From Bacillota bacterium (GTDB lineage: Bacteria > Bacillota > Clostridia > Acetivibrionales > DTU013): DNA of 64,000 bases. This document shows, one piece after another, positions 23,843-33,776 of this stretch. Every line of letters begins with the position of its first letter. Within the stretch, counting starts at the first letter, position 1. The notes beneath the pieces are model-generated. The model was given only the letters and a program-made list of their open reading frames with translations, made no database searches and was not told the origin of the DNA. The position numbers were made by a program, and so were the translations under genes. The stretch is taken from contig JAEYOP010000040.1 in assembly GCA_023411575.1 (NCBI GenBank), positions 310,001 through 374,000 of the forward strand, read 5' to 3'.

Positions 23843-24835
23843 TTAGAACAGGGAATTGTCCTTATCGATTTTCCGGACAACGGCATTGGACAGAAATACC
23901 ATGATCAGACCCACGATGGACTGATAAAATCCGGCCGCGGTAGACATGCCGATGTTCCCTGTCTTGCGCAGCGCGTCGTATACATAGGTGTCCAGGACGT
24001 CGGCGGTAGGCTTCAAAATACCCTCTCCGAGATTCATGGTTGAAAAATAGAACAGTCCGAAGTCCTGCCGGATGATTCTTCCGGTGGCAAGAATCAAAAG
24101 AATGATCATTAGCGGCGTAATGTGGGGGATGGTGATATTCCAGATCTTTTGCCATTTGCTGGCGCCGTCGATGCTTGCCGCTTCATAGTAGGACGGGTCG
24201 ATTCCGGAGATCGCCGCTATGTAAACCACGGCATTATACCCTACGTTCTTCCACATGTTCAGGAAAATGATGATATAGGGCCAGGGCTTCGGATTGGAAT
24301 ACCACATCATATTATTAATCCCCAGCGCGGGAAGGATCGTACGGTTCATAAAGCCGTAGGATTCATTCAAAAAGGCATAGACCAGATACCCTACGACTAC
24401 CCAGGATAAAAAATACGGCAGCAGCAAGGAGGTCTGATAAAACTTGGAAAGCCTTTTGCTGGTGATTTCATTAAGCGCAACGGCGACCGCCACCGCCAGG
24501 ACCAGCCCGAGAAGGATAAAGACCAGGTTGTACCCGACCGTATTCCGGGTTACCCTCCAGGCATCCGGCGTCTTGAAAAAATATTCGAAATTTTTGAAGC
24601 CGACCCAATTGCTTTCCATAAAGTTGACGATCAGGCTGTCGCTGAAAAACTTCATTCTCTTGAACGCAAACAGCATGCCCGCCATCGGAAGATAGTTAAA
24701 AACCAATAATAGAACAATGCCCGGAACCAGCATCAACAAATAGGCCAGATTCATCTTCCCCGAACCCTCCAGTTTGTTCATCCTGCTCCCCAGGCCCAAC
24801 GCCGTCCTTTTCTCCAGTCCCTTCGCTTTGAGCAT
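23843..24835 (-). CDS. Sugar ABC transporter permease (LplB/MalF type)
   Basis: A 330-residue membrane protein with about six helices and the EAA loop 'YEAASIDGASKWQKIWNITI' followed by P-H-I. The ATG at 24835 has an AAAGGA site 8 bases upstream; the frame is open much further back but overlaps the divergent AraC gene and has no second site. It is the first gene of the importer operon, pairing with the MalG-type permease and the binding lipoprotein. The AraC gene diverging from it is its likely regulator. Confidence 0.92.
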   Translation of the reverse strand: MLKAKGLEKRTALGLGSRMNKLEGSGKMNLAYLLMLVPGIVLLLVFNYLPMAGMLFAFKRMKFFSDSLIVNFMESNWVGFKNFEYFFKTPDAWRVTRNTVGYNLVFILLGLVLAVAVAVALNEITSKRLSKFYQTSLLLPYFLSWVVVGYLVYAFLNESYGFMNRTILPALGINNMMWYSNPKPWPYIIIFLNMWKNVGYNAVVYIAAISGIDPSYYEAASIDGASKWQKIWNITIPHITPLMIILLILATGRIIRQDFGLFYFSTMNLGEGILKPTADVLDTYVYDALRKTGNIGMSTAAGFYQSIVGLIMVFLSNAVVRKIDKDNSLF

Positions 24836-24995
24836 ATCAGTCATCCTTTTTCGCTGGATAAAACAGAAAATTATCCATGAGTTATTGATTTCACCCTTAT
24901 CATAAAGGCATCCCGGATAAATTTTAAGTGATAAATCATACCTGATAGATGCAAAAACTATACATCCTGCGATAGGCCCTCTGATCGGTCCGGTT

Positions 24996-25024
24996 TTGTG
25001 GTATGATAAAGGGGCAGATATGAT
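24996..25024 (+). promoter_or_regulatory. Promoter of the AraC gene at 25061
   Basis: -35 TTGTGG (24996-25001), 17-bp spacer, -10 TATGAT (25019-25024), about 36 bases before the GTG start. It lies in the region shared with the divergent importer operon. Confidence 0.55.
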
Positions 25025-25060
25025 AATAGGGCAGGACAGAATGAGGGCGGGTGGTGCAAA

Positions 25061-25960
25061 GTGTCGGACCAGGAGCATATCGCTTCTTTTGCGATCGACG
25101 AGGACGGTTTCTCGCCAAGATTGCTTCGCGCGTATTATTTTGCCGAGGGAAGGGATTTCCCCAAGGACGCGAGGCTCAAGGAACGCTACGTTTACGACTA
25201 TGAGCTGGAGTTCATCACCTTCAGCGAAGGCTCCATGGTGATCGGGGACAGGGATTACAAGGTTGCAAAGGGAGATATCCTGTTCCGGCGCCCCGGCGAA
25301 TATACCCAGGCTACCATGCCCTACGTATGCTATTATATCGGGTTCGACCTGCTGGGGAATATGGACAAGGATCTCGATACGTACAACTTTCACAATCCCC
25401 AGGATTTTCAGCCCCTGTACCGGAATCCCATACTGGACAGGCTCCCTACCCGTTTTCATCCCGCGGAATATGAAAAATACCTTTTCCTGTTTGAAAAGGT
25501 ATTTCATGAACGGGTTCATCCTTCCACCTGCTCGAAAATCATCATAAAGGCAACCATTCTGCAAATCCTAAGCGAGCTGTATGCCGACTCCGCCGCGTCG
25601 AAGGTGGAGGACCGGCTGGCCTCCTCTCCCTATAAAGCGGTCATCACGAAGGTGCTCTCGTACATTGACGAAAACTATGCAAAGCGCATTCTTCTCGAGG
25701 ATCTGGCCGCCATCGCGGGACTGAGCGCCTCCCACTTTCACAAGGTTTTCTCCGGGGTTATCGGGACCACGCCCAACCACTATATCCTGTCCAAACGCCT
25801 GAAGCATGCCAAAACCCTGCTTTCGAAGCAGCGCACGGGCATAACGGAGGTAGCGCTGCAATCCGGTTTTGACAGCGCCGCGTATTTCAGTTATTCCTTC
25901 AAAAAGCATGTCGGTATTTCCCCCAGGAATTTCAGGGAGCAATTCTGCCATATTCCATAA
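25061..25960 (+). CDS. AraC family transcriptional regulator
   Basis: A 299-residue regulator starting at GTG 25061. N-terminal cupin domain (about 40-100, 'DYKVAKGDILFRRPGEYTQA') and C-terminal double helix-turn-helix (about 200-299, 'LEDLAAIAGLSASHFHKVFS', then 'ITEVALQSGFDSAAYFSYSF'). It diverges from the permease gene and lies next to the convergent phosphorylase operon, so it is the best candidate for local control of sugar uptake. Confidence 0.9.
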   Translation: MSDQEHIASFAIDEDGFSPRLLRAYYFAEGRDFPKDARLKERYVYDYELEFITFSEGSMVIGDRDYKVAKGDILFRRPGEYTQATMPYVCYYIGFDLLGNMDKDLDTYNFHNPQDFQPLYRNPILDRLPTRFHPAEYEKYLFLFEKVFHERVHPSTCSKIIIKATILQILSELYADSAASKVEDRLASSPYKAVITKVLSYIDENYAKRILLEDLAAIAGLSASHFHKVFSGVIGTTPNHYILSKRLKHAKTLLSKQRTGITEVALQSGFDSAAYFSYSFKKHVGISPRNFREQFCHIP

Positions 25961-25986
25961 AATCCGGGGGCACCGGGCCCCATGAA

Positions 25987-26017
25987 TAAAAAGGCAGTTC
26001 CTTTTGCCGGAACTGCC
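25987..26017 (-). terminator. Rho-independent terminator of the phosphorylase operon
   Basis: GGCAGTTCC (25993-26001) pairs with GGAACTGCC (26009-26017). On the minus strand the stem is followed by TTTTTATT. It lies about 30 bases past the GH94 stop and also separates the convergent AraC gene. Confidence 0.8.
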
Positions 26018-26048
26018 CGTAGAACTTCTATCTGCATGCTGTATTTCT

Positions 26049-28805
26049 CTATAGTTCGACCAAAATGGTGTGCACCCGGTCTTGATCCAGCGAGGCAATG
26101 ACGCCGCGCGGAAGAAGGGCTCCCCCGTCCCGGGACTCAAAGCCGGTCTCCCGGCCGTCGATCTCAATGGACCGGATCCGGCATCCCCCGGATTCATCCT
26201 GTCCGCCGTTCCGGTATACGATATTCAGCTTCCTGTCTGCGAACAAAGTGGTTACGGAAGCCTGGCCGTTCCCGTCGAATTGCTCCTCCCTCAACGCCGG
26301 CTTGAGCAAAAGGTCCCCTAACTGCCCCCGTACCCCGTATATTTCCATCAGGACCGTCAGGAGCAGCCAACTGGCCGAACCGGTCAGGTAATGATACAGG
26401 CCCCGGCGCTTTTCATTGATGTATTCCGGAATGCCGGGATAGATCCTGGCATTGTCAAAATCCACGCACAGCTCATAAAGGGATTTCAGCACGTCATATC
26501 CCTCTTCCGTCTTCCCCCGCTTATAAAGCGCGTTGGCGTACATCACCGCCATATGGCTGAACACCGCGCCGTTTTCCTTGTGCCCGAAGGCGAACCCGAA
26601 CAGGCGCCCCATATCCAGCTTCAGCTCATGGAAATTGGTATTCAGGCGGTAGCCTCCTATTGTCTCATCCTTCAGGTAGCGCTTTGCCGCTTCGGATATT
26701 TTCGCCACCTGTTCCTCCGTCGCAACGCCGCCCATTACGGTAAATACCTGTCCTGTCAGCGTCATGCGGACGCCGGAGTCGAAGTCACCTTCCACGGCGT
26801 TTCCGCCATTGTCATAATATCCGTTGAACCATTCGTAGCCTTCTTTATTCTTGATCCACTCCTTTTGGCGGATATGCTTTTTCATCCATTCCGATTTTCG
26901 CAGCAGGTCCTGAATGACCGCTTCCAGGTCAATATCTGTCTTCTCCCCGCTTACGGCATGGGTACTGGTCTGGAAGAACTGGTTCATCCGTTCCCTCTTG
27001 CATTCCGCCGACTCATAATCCACCTCGCCGGAAACCGTAGCTCTCAGAGCGGAATCCGGCCCGCCGGAATCCAGGAGCAGCAGCAGTTCCCTGGCTACGG
27101 TAATACGCCGGATGCCCTTTTTCTCCTTCAACTGCGTCAAAAGCTGCGCCAGTTCATACAAATTGCTGCAGTACAAGGCGGAAAAAGCCACGCTCTCCCC
27201 TTTGTCGCCGGCCATATCCAGGCCGTCGTTCCAGTCCGCGTTTTCCAGCCGGATGTTGTTATGGTCGCCCACGTTGAAAAATTGGACCAGGTTCTCTATA
27301 AGAAGGTGCTCCAGCACAGTACCCGTATAAATGCCGCCTTTTTGCGTTTTTAGGTGGTTTCCGCAGGCCGGCGTCCAGTCGCTGTCCACACCGCCGGAGC
27401 GGTTGATCTGCCGGTCCTTGAAATACGTCTGCTCCTGGAGCAGAAACTCCAGATCGCCGGTCTGATCCAGGTACAGCCGGGTCGTAAGATACGGCCATGC
27501 CCCGTGATCCATCCAGACGCGGGAGATGTTGTTCCGGTCCGCGATGAATTCGCCCGGTTTGTCCCCGATGATGGTTGCGTTGCTGCCGTCAAACCGGACG
27601 CCTGCGAAATTGTCCAGCAGCAGCTTTCGCACATCGCCGGGCTCCATGATCAAAAGGGCGAGGCAGTCCTGCCACAGGTCCCTCCAGCCTCTGCCCCCTC
27701 TTCCGTAGTCATGGTGCGGCATAAAAGAACATCCGCAGATTCTGCGCAGGACAGGCTGCAATGCCACCCATTTCACCCACTGGTCAAATTGCCTGTCCCC
27801 GCTGGTGAAAAGAAGCGCATCCGTTTTTCCTTTCCAGAACGCCATGTTCTCCCGGAGCTTCCCGTCAAAATATTCTTTTGTCAGGCACAGGCCGGAGCCA
27901 CAGCCCGTTTCGCTATCCTCCCGGATTTCGAAGGCCAGTATATAGGTTTTGCTTTCTCCCGGCTTCAGCACAATGTCCCGGAAGCGGATCGCCCCGATGG
28001 TTTCATACCCTTCCAGCTTCGTCCCCGCCGGAATGGTCCGCCTGTCGTTCCTTGCGATATATTCCGGCCATTCCAGGCAGCCGCCTTCTCCGATGAATTC
28101 CTCCAGAACGGGATAAAAGCCCACAGGGGCCACGCCGTCCCCTTCTGCGCCATATACGCCGTAGACCGTATGATTCACCTGATGCCCCTTTTCATCGAAG
28201 GTCATGCTTGGTTTTAGCTCGATCCCGTATTCCGTCGTGTTCACCCGGTTTAAGAGGGAAGTGACGTGGCGATGATCTCTCAAATTGTCGGCAGAACGGC
28301 CATACATGGGGATTGCGGATATGGGCGACAGGGCGAGAGGGGCCGCTCCCGTGTTCCTTACGGTTACCTGCATGAATTCAACCTTTTCCGGGTCGGCCGG
28401 CACAAAGCCGGTCACTTCCGCGGCAATTCCGGTTTCCCGGTTTTCCCGGGTCATCCGGTGCCACAGGGAACCGCACTCTACCGTTACCGTTTCCCGGGGA
28501 TCCTCCTCAAACTGCATCGCAAGCTGTTCCGGCGAATTTCCGGCGACGGACCACGGTCCCTTCCCCTCGATGAAGAACCAGAAGTTCCTTGGGGCCCTGG
28601 AGTTGTGCAGGCTCTCGACGGAAACCGGCTCTGTGAAAAAGTGCCTGTGATCCGCTTTGATATCGCCGTGCAGCGTAGGGGTGACGGAGGACATCATCCC
28701 CGCCTCGTTCACAAGGGGGAAATACAAAAAGCTCGTCTTTTGCGGTTCCCGTATGGCGAACTCGCCGTCCTCCCCCGTAAAATACCATCCGTTCTGCTTC
28801 TTCAT
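26049..28805 (-). CDS. GH94 glycoside phosphorylase (laminaribiose/cellobiose phosphorylase-like)
   Basis: A 918-residue enzyme with the GH94 layout: N-terminal beta-sandwich (about 1-290), helical linker, then an (alpha/alpha)6 barrel. The motif 'NADWNDGLDMAGDKGES' (about residue 525) carries the general-acid Asp of GH94 enzymes. These enzymes cleave a beta-glucoside with phosphate, giving glucose 1-phosphate and a shorter sugar. The length is above that of cellobiose phosphorylases (about 800) and close to what I recall for laminaribiose phosphorylases (about 900), and the GH161-like partner supports beta-1,3 specificity. Its start overlaps the upstream gene by 4 bases with a GGGAGGAG site inside that gene, so the two are translated as a pair. 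Exact specificity is inference. Confidence 0.85.
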   Translation of the reverse strand: MKKQNGWYFTGEDGEFAIREPQKTSFLYFPLVNEAGMMSSVTPTLHGDIKADHRHFFTEPVSVESLHNSRAPRNFWFFIEGKGPWSVAGNSPEQLAMQFEEDPRETVTVECGSLWHRMTRENRETGIAAEVTGFVPADPEKVEFMQVTVRNTGAAPLALSPISAIPMYGRSADNLRDHRHVTSLLNRVNTTEYGIELKPSMTFDEKGHQVNHTVYGVYGAEGDGVAPVGFYPVLEEFIGEGGCLEWPEYIARNDRRTIPAGTKLEGYETIGAIRFRDIVLKPGESKTYILAFEIREDSETGCGSGLCLTKEYFDGKLRENMAFWKGKTDALLFTSGDRQFDQWVKWVALQPVLRRICGCSFMPHHDYGRGGRGWRDLWQDCLALLIMEPGDVRKLLLDNFAGVRFDGSNATIIGDKPGEFIADRNNISRVWMDHGAWPYLTTRLYLDQTGDLEFLLQEQTYFKDRQINRSGGVDSDWTPACGNHLKTQKGGIYTGTVLEHLLIENLVQFFNVGDHNNIRLENADWNDGLDMAGDKGESVAFSALYCSNLYELAQLLTQLKEKKGIRRITVARELLLLLDSGGPDSALRATVSGEVDYESAECKRERMNQFFQTSTHAVSGEKTDIDLEAVIQDLLRKSEWMKKHIRQKEWIKNKEGYEWFNGYYDNGGNAVEGDFDSGVRMTLTGQVFTVMGGVATEEQVAKISEAAKRYLKDETIGGYRLNTNFHELKLDMGRLFGFAFGHKENGAVFSHMAVMYANALYKRGKTEEGYDVLKSLYELCVDFDNARIYPGIPEYINEKRRGLYHYLTGSASWLLLTVLMEIYGVRGQLGDLLLKPALREEQFDGNGQASVTTLFADRKLNIVYRNGGQDESGGCRIRSIEIDGRETGFESRDGGALLPRGVIASLDQDRVHTILVEL

Positions 28806-31800
28806 AGGCTCCTCCCGGCTCCCTCTGTTTTTAATCCCAAAAAGGCATCGATCCGCTCTATTTTCCCATCCCTGACCAAAGCGCTGTATGGCTCGGGGAT
28901 TTGACCGCCGGAAAGCTCCGTGACCTGCCCGTCCGTACCGGTCAGTATCATTTTTTGTATTTCAGCCCCTTCAGACCAGGTATCCAGCCTTTGCGGATTA
29001 TGGTACGCAACACTGCATTGGCCCAGGAACAGGAAGGATACCGTGCCGTCGTCCCGGAAGAACCATCCGGGTAAGGCCGGTTTCAATTCCAGACACAATT
29101 TTCCCTCCTTCAAGAGGAAGGGGTTCCTTCCTGCCAGGATGCCGTTCCACATGCTCAGGAATTCGGCGCTCGCGCCGCTGAGCCGGGCGACAAAGCCCCG
29201 GCCGTGCACCGTTTCGTCGGGATTTGCACTGCTGGCCAGAAAAGAGGAGTTTTCCAGGATACTCCGGCCATAGGTTTCGGGGTCCAGGAACGGAATCAAT
29301 ACCGTCCGGACATCCTCGTAGAACTCTTCATACAAGCCGGCCCTGAGACATTCCAGCAAGTATTTGTATTCCATGTGGAGAAACACCGATTCATTCTCCA
29401 GCCACCCCGGGACAAAGGCTTTTGTCCGCCCCAGCTCAAAGGTCAGGCCGGTCAGGGGAGCGTTGACCTTGTACATCTTCAGCTTCCGGTCATAGAGCTC
29501 GCTCATTTTCACCCGCCCATACATTTCCCGCGCCTCTCCGGCCGAGGGCAGCAGCTTCAGTGATTTTACAACCCCCTCCAGGAAATAGGGAAGGACTACC
29601 TGTTCAAATTTCAAAGGCTTGACACAGGGGGAGCCGGCGGAATTGAAACTCCCTTCCAGCACCTCATATTCCTTGACTTCATAGTAGAAAAACGTCGGAT
29701 AGAGTCCGTCCTTGGGGCACAACGCCTTCCGGATTCCTGCCTCCAGTTTTTCGGAATATTTGTTCAGGCAATCAATGACGGCACTCATTTTTACTTCCCG
29801 TTCCCTGCCGGAGAATCCGAATTTCACGGAAGCCCTGTACGCTTCCCGGGCGGTTGCCGTTTCATCCCAGCAAATATAGTCGCGGTCCGGGTCCGTGGAC
29901 TGCTGGTGCCGGACAAAGCAATTCGCTATGCACCCCATGAGCTCATGCACTTCCTCCGGTATTTTCACGCTCCGGTTCTTCTCTGCCGCCGCAAGCTCCG
30001 TCAGGTAATCGATATGACGTTTCAATTCAAAGGTTTCCGCCATGGAGGAGCCCAACAGCCCAGGCAGGCCGTTCAGGGCATCGTACCAGCCCGGCTTCTC
30101 CGCTTCCATCTCAACGCCCATTCCGTAGGGGTCCAAACAGGCTGCCTTATTCACAATGAGGCACAGGAATTTTGCAAACAGGGAGGAGCGGTATATTTCC
30201 CCCTCGCCGTTCCGATCCCTCATCTGGTTTTTATGGGATGCGCGCTGTTGAATCCGTTCTTTCTTTTCCAGATCCCTCTCAACGGCATGATATTGTCTTA
30301 CCTGCCCATTCGACAGCACGTATTTCCGGTTCCTTGGGAGCACCACATATTCGTTGTCAAAATAGGTATAGGAAATGTCCTCAAAGAAAAGCCGCTCCCT
30401 TTGATCCGGATATACGGCCAGGAAGGTGTCCACCAAATCCAGGTTGTACGTCCAGTGATCCGCCCAGTAGCCTTCCCCGTGCTCTGCCTCGCTGACCTGC
30501 TCCGAATGGGTCAGTGCCGCTTCCAGGAATTCGTCCGTCGAGGTATTGATAGTAATGTTGTTTTCTTTGAGAAAGCGAACAAGTCCGCCGGGGGTATAGG
30601 AATGGCTGAAAAATGCTTTCAGCCTGGCTTTATCGCCCGCCAGGCCGGATATCCGGTCCAGATGCGTCTCCGGCAGCCGAAAGAAGCTTCCCTTCAGGAC
30701 AAGGGGATTGTATCCGTCGGCCTGGAGGAGATTCATGAAGGTCCTGATATTGTAATCCCCCACCCTGGGGTCAAAAAAGCCGTCGTTCCGCCTGTTCTGG
30801 TTGACATCCCTGTAGTTCCCGTTCCCCTGGGAATAGAATTCCGGGGCCAGGGAGAAGAAATTGTAATCCCGTTCCAGGTCTCCGTGCTTCCGGGAGTATA
30901 CATGATAAACGGCCGTCCGGTCTTCCCCCGCATAGGTGAGCGGATATCCGCCGCGCAGAACATTGTCCAGATACGTTTGCCTGCAATATGCGTCAAACAG
31001 CTCCGATGCCGTATGGGTCTCTATTTTCCGGGTTAGCGCGTCAATGATCTTCCTGGATTGCCGCTGCTTTTGTTCCATATATGCCCTGTCCCGTATTCTG
31101 GGGCTTAAAGCGTTTATCTGTTCCATACCGGACGCAAACCCGTATACGGAATACAGCTCATATTCCGCCCCCGGCTCCAGCACCTCCGCGTCGGTAAAGA
31201 AGCAGCACGGCAGCCTGTTGAAGGTAATCTGCCTCCGTTCGCAGAGCCTGTCGTAGGAATTATCTATCAACCCGTCCGGCCGGTGCAAGGACGTATTTGC
31301 CCCGAAGAGGACTTCCGGATCGACGATGGGCTTCAGGGGCCGGACTTCGTCCGCTTTCAGGCAAAATCCCATGGAAAAATAGCCCGCCTTCACCTCTTCC
31401 ACCACCGCGGAGTCCGCAGCCGTCATGCGCAGCTTGTAGGAGGGAACGGCCTGCTCCAGGTTCGTTACTTCCATAAAGGCGGCCATGGTCTGGCTCATCT
31501 CCTTGATCTGCGTGTCGGAAAGGCCATAGGGGAATACCCGGGGCAGCCCGTCCGCCAGAACCATTGTCTTCTTTTCCCCGGACAGGTTTTTGATCTTCAC
31601 CTGGCGCACCAGGCCGGCAAACTCCTCCTCCGGCAGAATGAAATAGGAGACCGTTGCCGCCAGGCCCCGCGTGCGGTTTACATCTTCGATCTCAAAACCA
31701 TACTCGTTCACTTTCATCGTCTGGATCGTGTCCTGGCCGGCGCTGTCCATGGAAAAAGGCTCATGCAATGCCTCGCCGCTTCCGTCCACGACTTTGAGGA

Positions 31801-32047
31801 AGGTGCGGAAGCCCGTACGGAAAACGCTCTGGTATGCCTTGTTGGCAGGCTCGAATTCCAGGACGGCGTTGTTTTTATCCCGTATCCCGAAGCTTGCGAT
31901 CCCCTGCCCCCGGTTCACATAGAACGCCCACATGGGAATGCCCTCCAGGCCGGCGATTCCCGGCAGAAAGCTTGAAAATTCCCTGGTCCGGTTATAGTCC
32001 GCAATGGTAAAGGTGTCGGATTGGTCCAGCCTGTAATGTTCACTCAT
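28802..32047 (-). CDS. GH161/GH94-like beta-oligoglucan phosphorylase
   Basis: A 1,081-residue cytoplasmic protein. The N-terminus contains 'FLPGIAGLEGIPMWAFYVNR' followed by 'GQGIASFGI', and the barrel region has 'KPGWYDALNGLPGLLGSSMA' (about residue 660), where the Asp matches the general-acid position of GH94-clan phosphorylases. The size and N-terminal signature fit bacterial GH161 beta-1,3-oligoglucan phosphorylases better than the 1,2-beta-oligoglucan phosphorylases of GH94, whose N-terminus, as I recall it, differs. It would shorten imported glucan chains, releasing glucose 1-phosphate, and hand disaccharide to the GH94 partner that overlaps it. The start has a GGAGG site 8 bases upstream. 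Family assignment to GH161 is probable, not proven. Confidence 0.78.
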   Translation of the reverse strand: MSEHYRLDQSDTFTIADYNRTREFSSFLPGIAGLEGIPMWAFYVNRGQGIASFGIRDKNNAVLEFEPANKAYQSVFRTGFRTFLKVVDGSGEALHEPFSMDSAGQDTIQTMKVNEYGFEIEDVNRTRGLAATVSYFILPEEEFAGLVRQVKIKNLSGEKKTMVLADGLPRVFPYGLSDTQIKEMSQTMAAFMEVTNLEQAVPSYKLRMTAADSAVVEEVKAGYFSMGFCLKADEVRPLKPIVDPEVLFGANTSLHRPDGLIDNSYDRLCERRQITFNRLPCCFFTDAEVLEPGAEYELYSVYGFASGMEQINALSPRIRDRAYMEQKQRQSRKIIDALTRKIETHTASELFDAYCRQTYLDNVLRGGYPLTYAGEDRTAVYHVYSRKHGDLERDYNFFSLAPEFYSQGNGNYRDVNQNRRNDGFFDPRVGDYNIRTFMNLLQADGYNPLVLKGSFFRLPETHLDRISGLAGDKARLKAFFSHSYTPGGLVRFLKENNITINTSTDEFLEAALTHSEQVSEAEHGEGYWADHWTYNLDLVDTFLAVYPDQRERLFFEDISYTYFDNEYVVLPRNRKYVLSNGQVRQYHAVERDLEKKERIQQRASHKNQMRDRNGEGEIYRSSLFAKFLCLIVNKAACLDPYGMGVEMEAEKPGWYDALNGLPGLLGSSMAETFELKRHIDYLTELAAAEKNRSVKIPEEVHELMGCIANCFVRHQQSTDPDRDYICWDETATAREAYRASVKFGFSGREREVKMSAVIDCLNKYSEKLEAGIRKALCPKDGLYPTFFYYEVKEYEVLEGSFNSAGSPCVKPLKFEQVVLPYFLEGVVKSLKLLPSAGEAREMYGRVKMSELYDRKLKMYKVNAPLTGLTFELGRTKAFVPGWLENESVFLHMEYKYLLECLRAGLYEEFYEDVRTVLIPFLDPETYGRSILENSSFLASSANPDETVHGRGFVARLSGASAEFLSMWNGILAGRNPFLLKEGKLCLELKPALPGWFFRDDGTVSFLFLGQCSVAYHNPQRLDTWSEGAEIQKMILTGTDGQVTELSGGQIPEPYSALVRDGKIERIDAFLGLKTEGAGRSL

Positions 32048-32072
32048 ATATGCAACCTCCGCATTCTGCTTT

Positions 32073-32103
32073 CATTCTACAGAATGGGAGGCGGCATATT
32101 CAA
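32073..32103 (-). promoter_or_regulatory. Predicted promoter of the phosphorylase operon with palindrome at -10
   Basis: On the minus strand: -35 TTGAAT (32103-32098), 18-bp spacer, -10 TAGAAT (32079-32074). The palindrome CATTCTACAGAATG (32073-32086) covers the -10 box and could be an operator. The GH161-like start is 26 bases further on. Confidence 0.5.
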
Positions 32104-32161
32104 TCAATAATCTCTGAATACTTTAGAAATCTTGTGATGAATCCTTCCCGGAAAGAATTCC

Positions 32162-33766
32162 TCAGGAACCGGAGCCGGCTTTTTTCTTCTGGCAAGCTTC
32201 CTTGTACTCCGCAAAGGTCATCCCTTCGTATTTGGGAAAAATTTTATAGAAATACTCCTGATTCTGATAGCCCAGGTTTTTAATAATATCCGTGATTTTC
32301 TGGTCCGATTTGAGCAGGAGCTTTTTAGCCTCCTGGATGCGGATGCGGTTCAGATAATCGTTAAAGGACACCCCCGTCGATTTGGTAAAAAGCCTCCCCA
32401 GGTACATCGGATTCATAAAGAACGTGGCCCCCAGGGTTCTTAAGCTGATCTTTTCGGAGTAATGCTCCTGGATGTACCGTTCCACCTTGGCAATCACATT
32501 CAGTTGATTGCTCAACTGGAGCTCTTTGATGAAGCTGCAGGAATCCTCACACACCCTGAGCAGGATATCGCGAAACTGCCGGATCGGAAAACGGCTGCTT
32601 TCCAGCGCATTGATCTCGTCCTGGAGAAAGGTCATCAGGCTGTTCGGGTTACTGGTATATTTGCTCTTTATAAACCCGATTTCAAAGAGGATGTTGTATA
32701 GCAGCGCTTTGGCCGCATCATTGGGGATGCGCTTCCGGATGACTTCTTCCATCAGCCTGTCGAGCTCCGTTTCAATGACGGAATGGTCCTGCTCTTCAAT
32801 TCCTTGGATAAGGTTTTTTACATCCCACTCCAGTTCAACCCTCACGCTCGTGCTGGTTTCCGCGAAGGTGACGATTCCGCCCCGGTCCCCCAGGCTCCTT
32901 CCGGCCAGAGCCTGCCTGGCCTGCCTGTAGGCCGCCTTCACCTGGCCCGTCTCATTCACGGCGCCGCTTAAGCCGATCGTCAGCTCCACATTGAAATATT
33001 TCATCATGCAGAACCGGATATATTGCAAAAAGCTGGACAGGTGATTTTCATCCAGGACTCCTTCGTCCCCGTTGAACAGGATGCCAACGATCCCGCTTTT
33101 GTCTTCGAACAGGTATCCGTTCAGATTATGGCTCGCAACGACTTCCTCCGAGATGTTTTTGATGCTGAACAGGAGCAGGCCCGCTTCGTCCGGATTGTTC
33201 TCCATAAGCTCCCCCAGGCCTTCCGCCTCCAGCAGCGCAACCATATAGGAGCGGTACGGAAAAGAAATGCCGCAATGCTTCATTTTCTCGGCAAAGACCT
33301 GATCGACGGCGCATCCGGTCACCAGGGAATACAGCAGCTTTTCCCGCGCCATATTCGCCGTGTCCCGGTAAAGCTTCATGTTTTTAAGCTCTTCGTCCAG
33401 CTCCCCCTTGATCGTCGTCACATACTGGATCAATTCCTTCCGGTCTATGGGTTTCAGCAGATAACCGTCCACCCCGTACTTTATGGCTTTCTTTGCAAAG
33501 TCAAAGTCATTGTAGCCGCTTACTACAATGATCCGGATCGACTGGTTGAATTTCCGAAGGTTCTGGATCAGCTCCAGACCATCCATAATGGGCATGCGGA
33601 TGTCGGTCAGCAGCAAATTGTAGCTGCCGGCCTTCAGCTTTTCCATGGCCTCCTCGCCGTCCTCCGCCGTATCCACCACCTGGAAGCCGAATTCATTCCA
33701 GTCGATAAACGTGGACAATCCCTGGCATATACTCGGTTCATCATCCGCAATCAGCACTTTGTACAT
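32162..33766 (-). CDS. Response regulator with AraC-type DNA-binding domain (YesN-like)
   Basis: A 534-residue regulator. Residues 1-120 are a receiver domain ('KVLIADDEPS', phosphoacceptor Asp in 'LLLTDIRMPIMDG', 'IIVVSGYNDF', Lys in 'GYLLKPIDRKE'). A long middle region (about 130-420) is the linker domain usual in YesN proteins. The last 100 residues are an AraC double helix-turn-helix ('LRTLGATFFMNPMYLGRLF', 'ITDIIKNLGYQNQEYFYKIF'). It follows the sensor kinase by 10 bases. It lies just downstream of the phosphorylase promoter region, so control of the glucan genes is likely. Confidence 0.92.
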   Translation of the reverse strand: MYKVLIADDEPSICQGLSTFIDWNEFGFQVVDTAEDGEEAMEKLKAGSYNLLLTDIRMPIMDGLELIQNLRKFNQSIRIIVVSGYNDFDFAKKAIKYGVDGYLLKPIDRKELIQYVTTIKGELDEELKNMKLYRDTANMAREKLLYSLVTGCAVDQVFAEKMKHCGISFPYRSYMVALLEAEGLGELMENNPDEAGLLLFSIKNISEEVVASHNLNGYLFEDKSGIVGILFNGDEGVLDENHLSSFLQYIRFCMMKYFNVELTIGLSGAVNETGQVKAAYRQARQALAGRSLGDRGGIVTFAETSTSVRVELEWDVKNLIQGIEEQDHSVIETELDRLMEEVIRKRIPNDAAKALLYNILFEIGFIKSKYTSNPNSLMTFLQDEINALESSRFPIRQFRDILLRVCEDSCSFIKELQLSNQLNVIAKVERYIQEHYSEKISLRTLGATFFMNPMYLGRLFTKSTGVSFNDYLNRIRIQEAKKLLLKSDQKITDIIKNLGYQNQEYFYKIFPKYEGMTFAEYKEACQKKKAGSGS

Positions 33767-33776
33767 ATCTTGACTC

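Noticed and set aside
23843..25564. 573-codon version of the first permease gene
   Set aside because: The extra N-terminal 243 codons overlap the divergent AraC gene; a proper ribosome binding site supports the start at 24835.
28802..32047. Assignment of the 1,081-residue enzyme as a 1,2-beta-oligoglucan (sophoro-oligosaccharide) phosphorylase
   Set aside because: The N-terminal signature (F-L-P-G-I-A-G ... F-Y-V-N-R-G-Q) is, as far as I remember, that of GH161-type proteins; kept only as an alternative.
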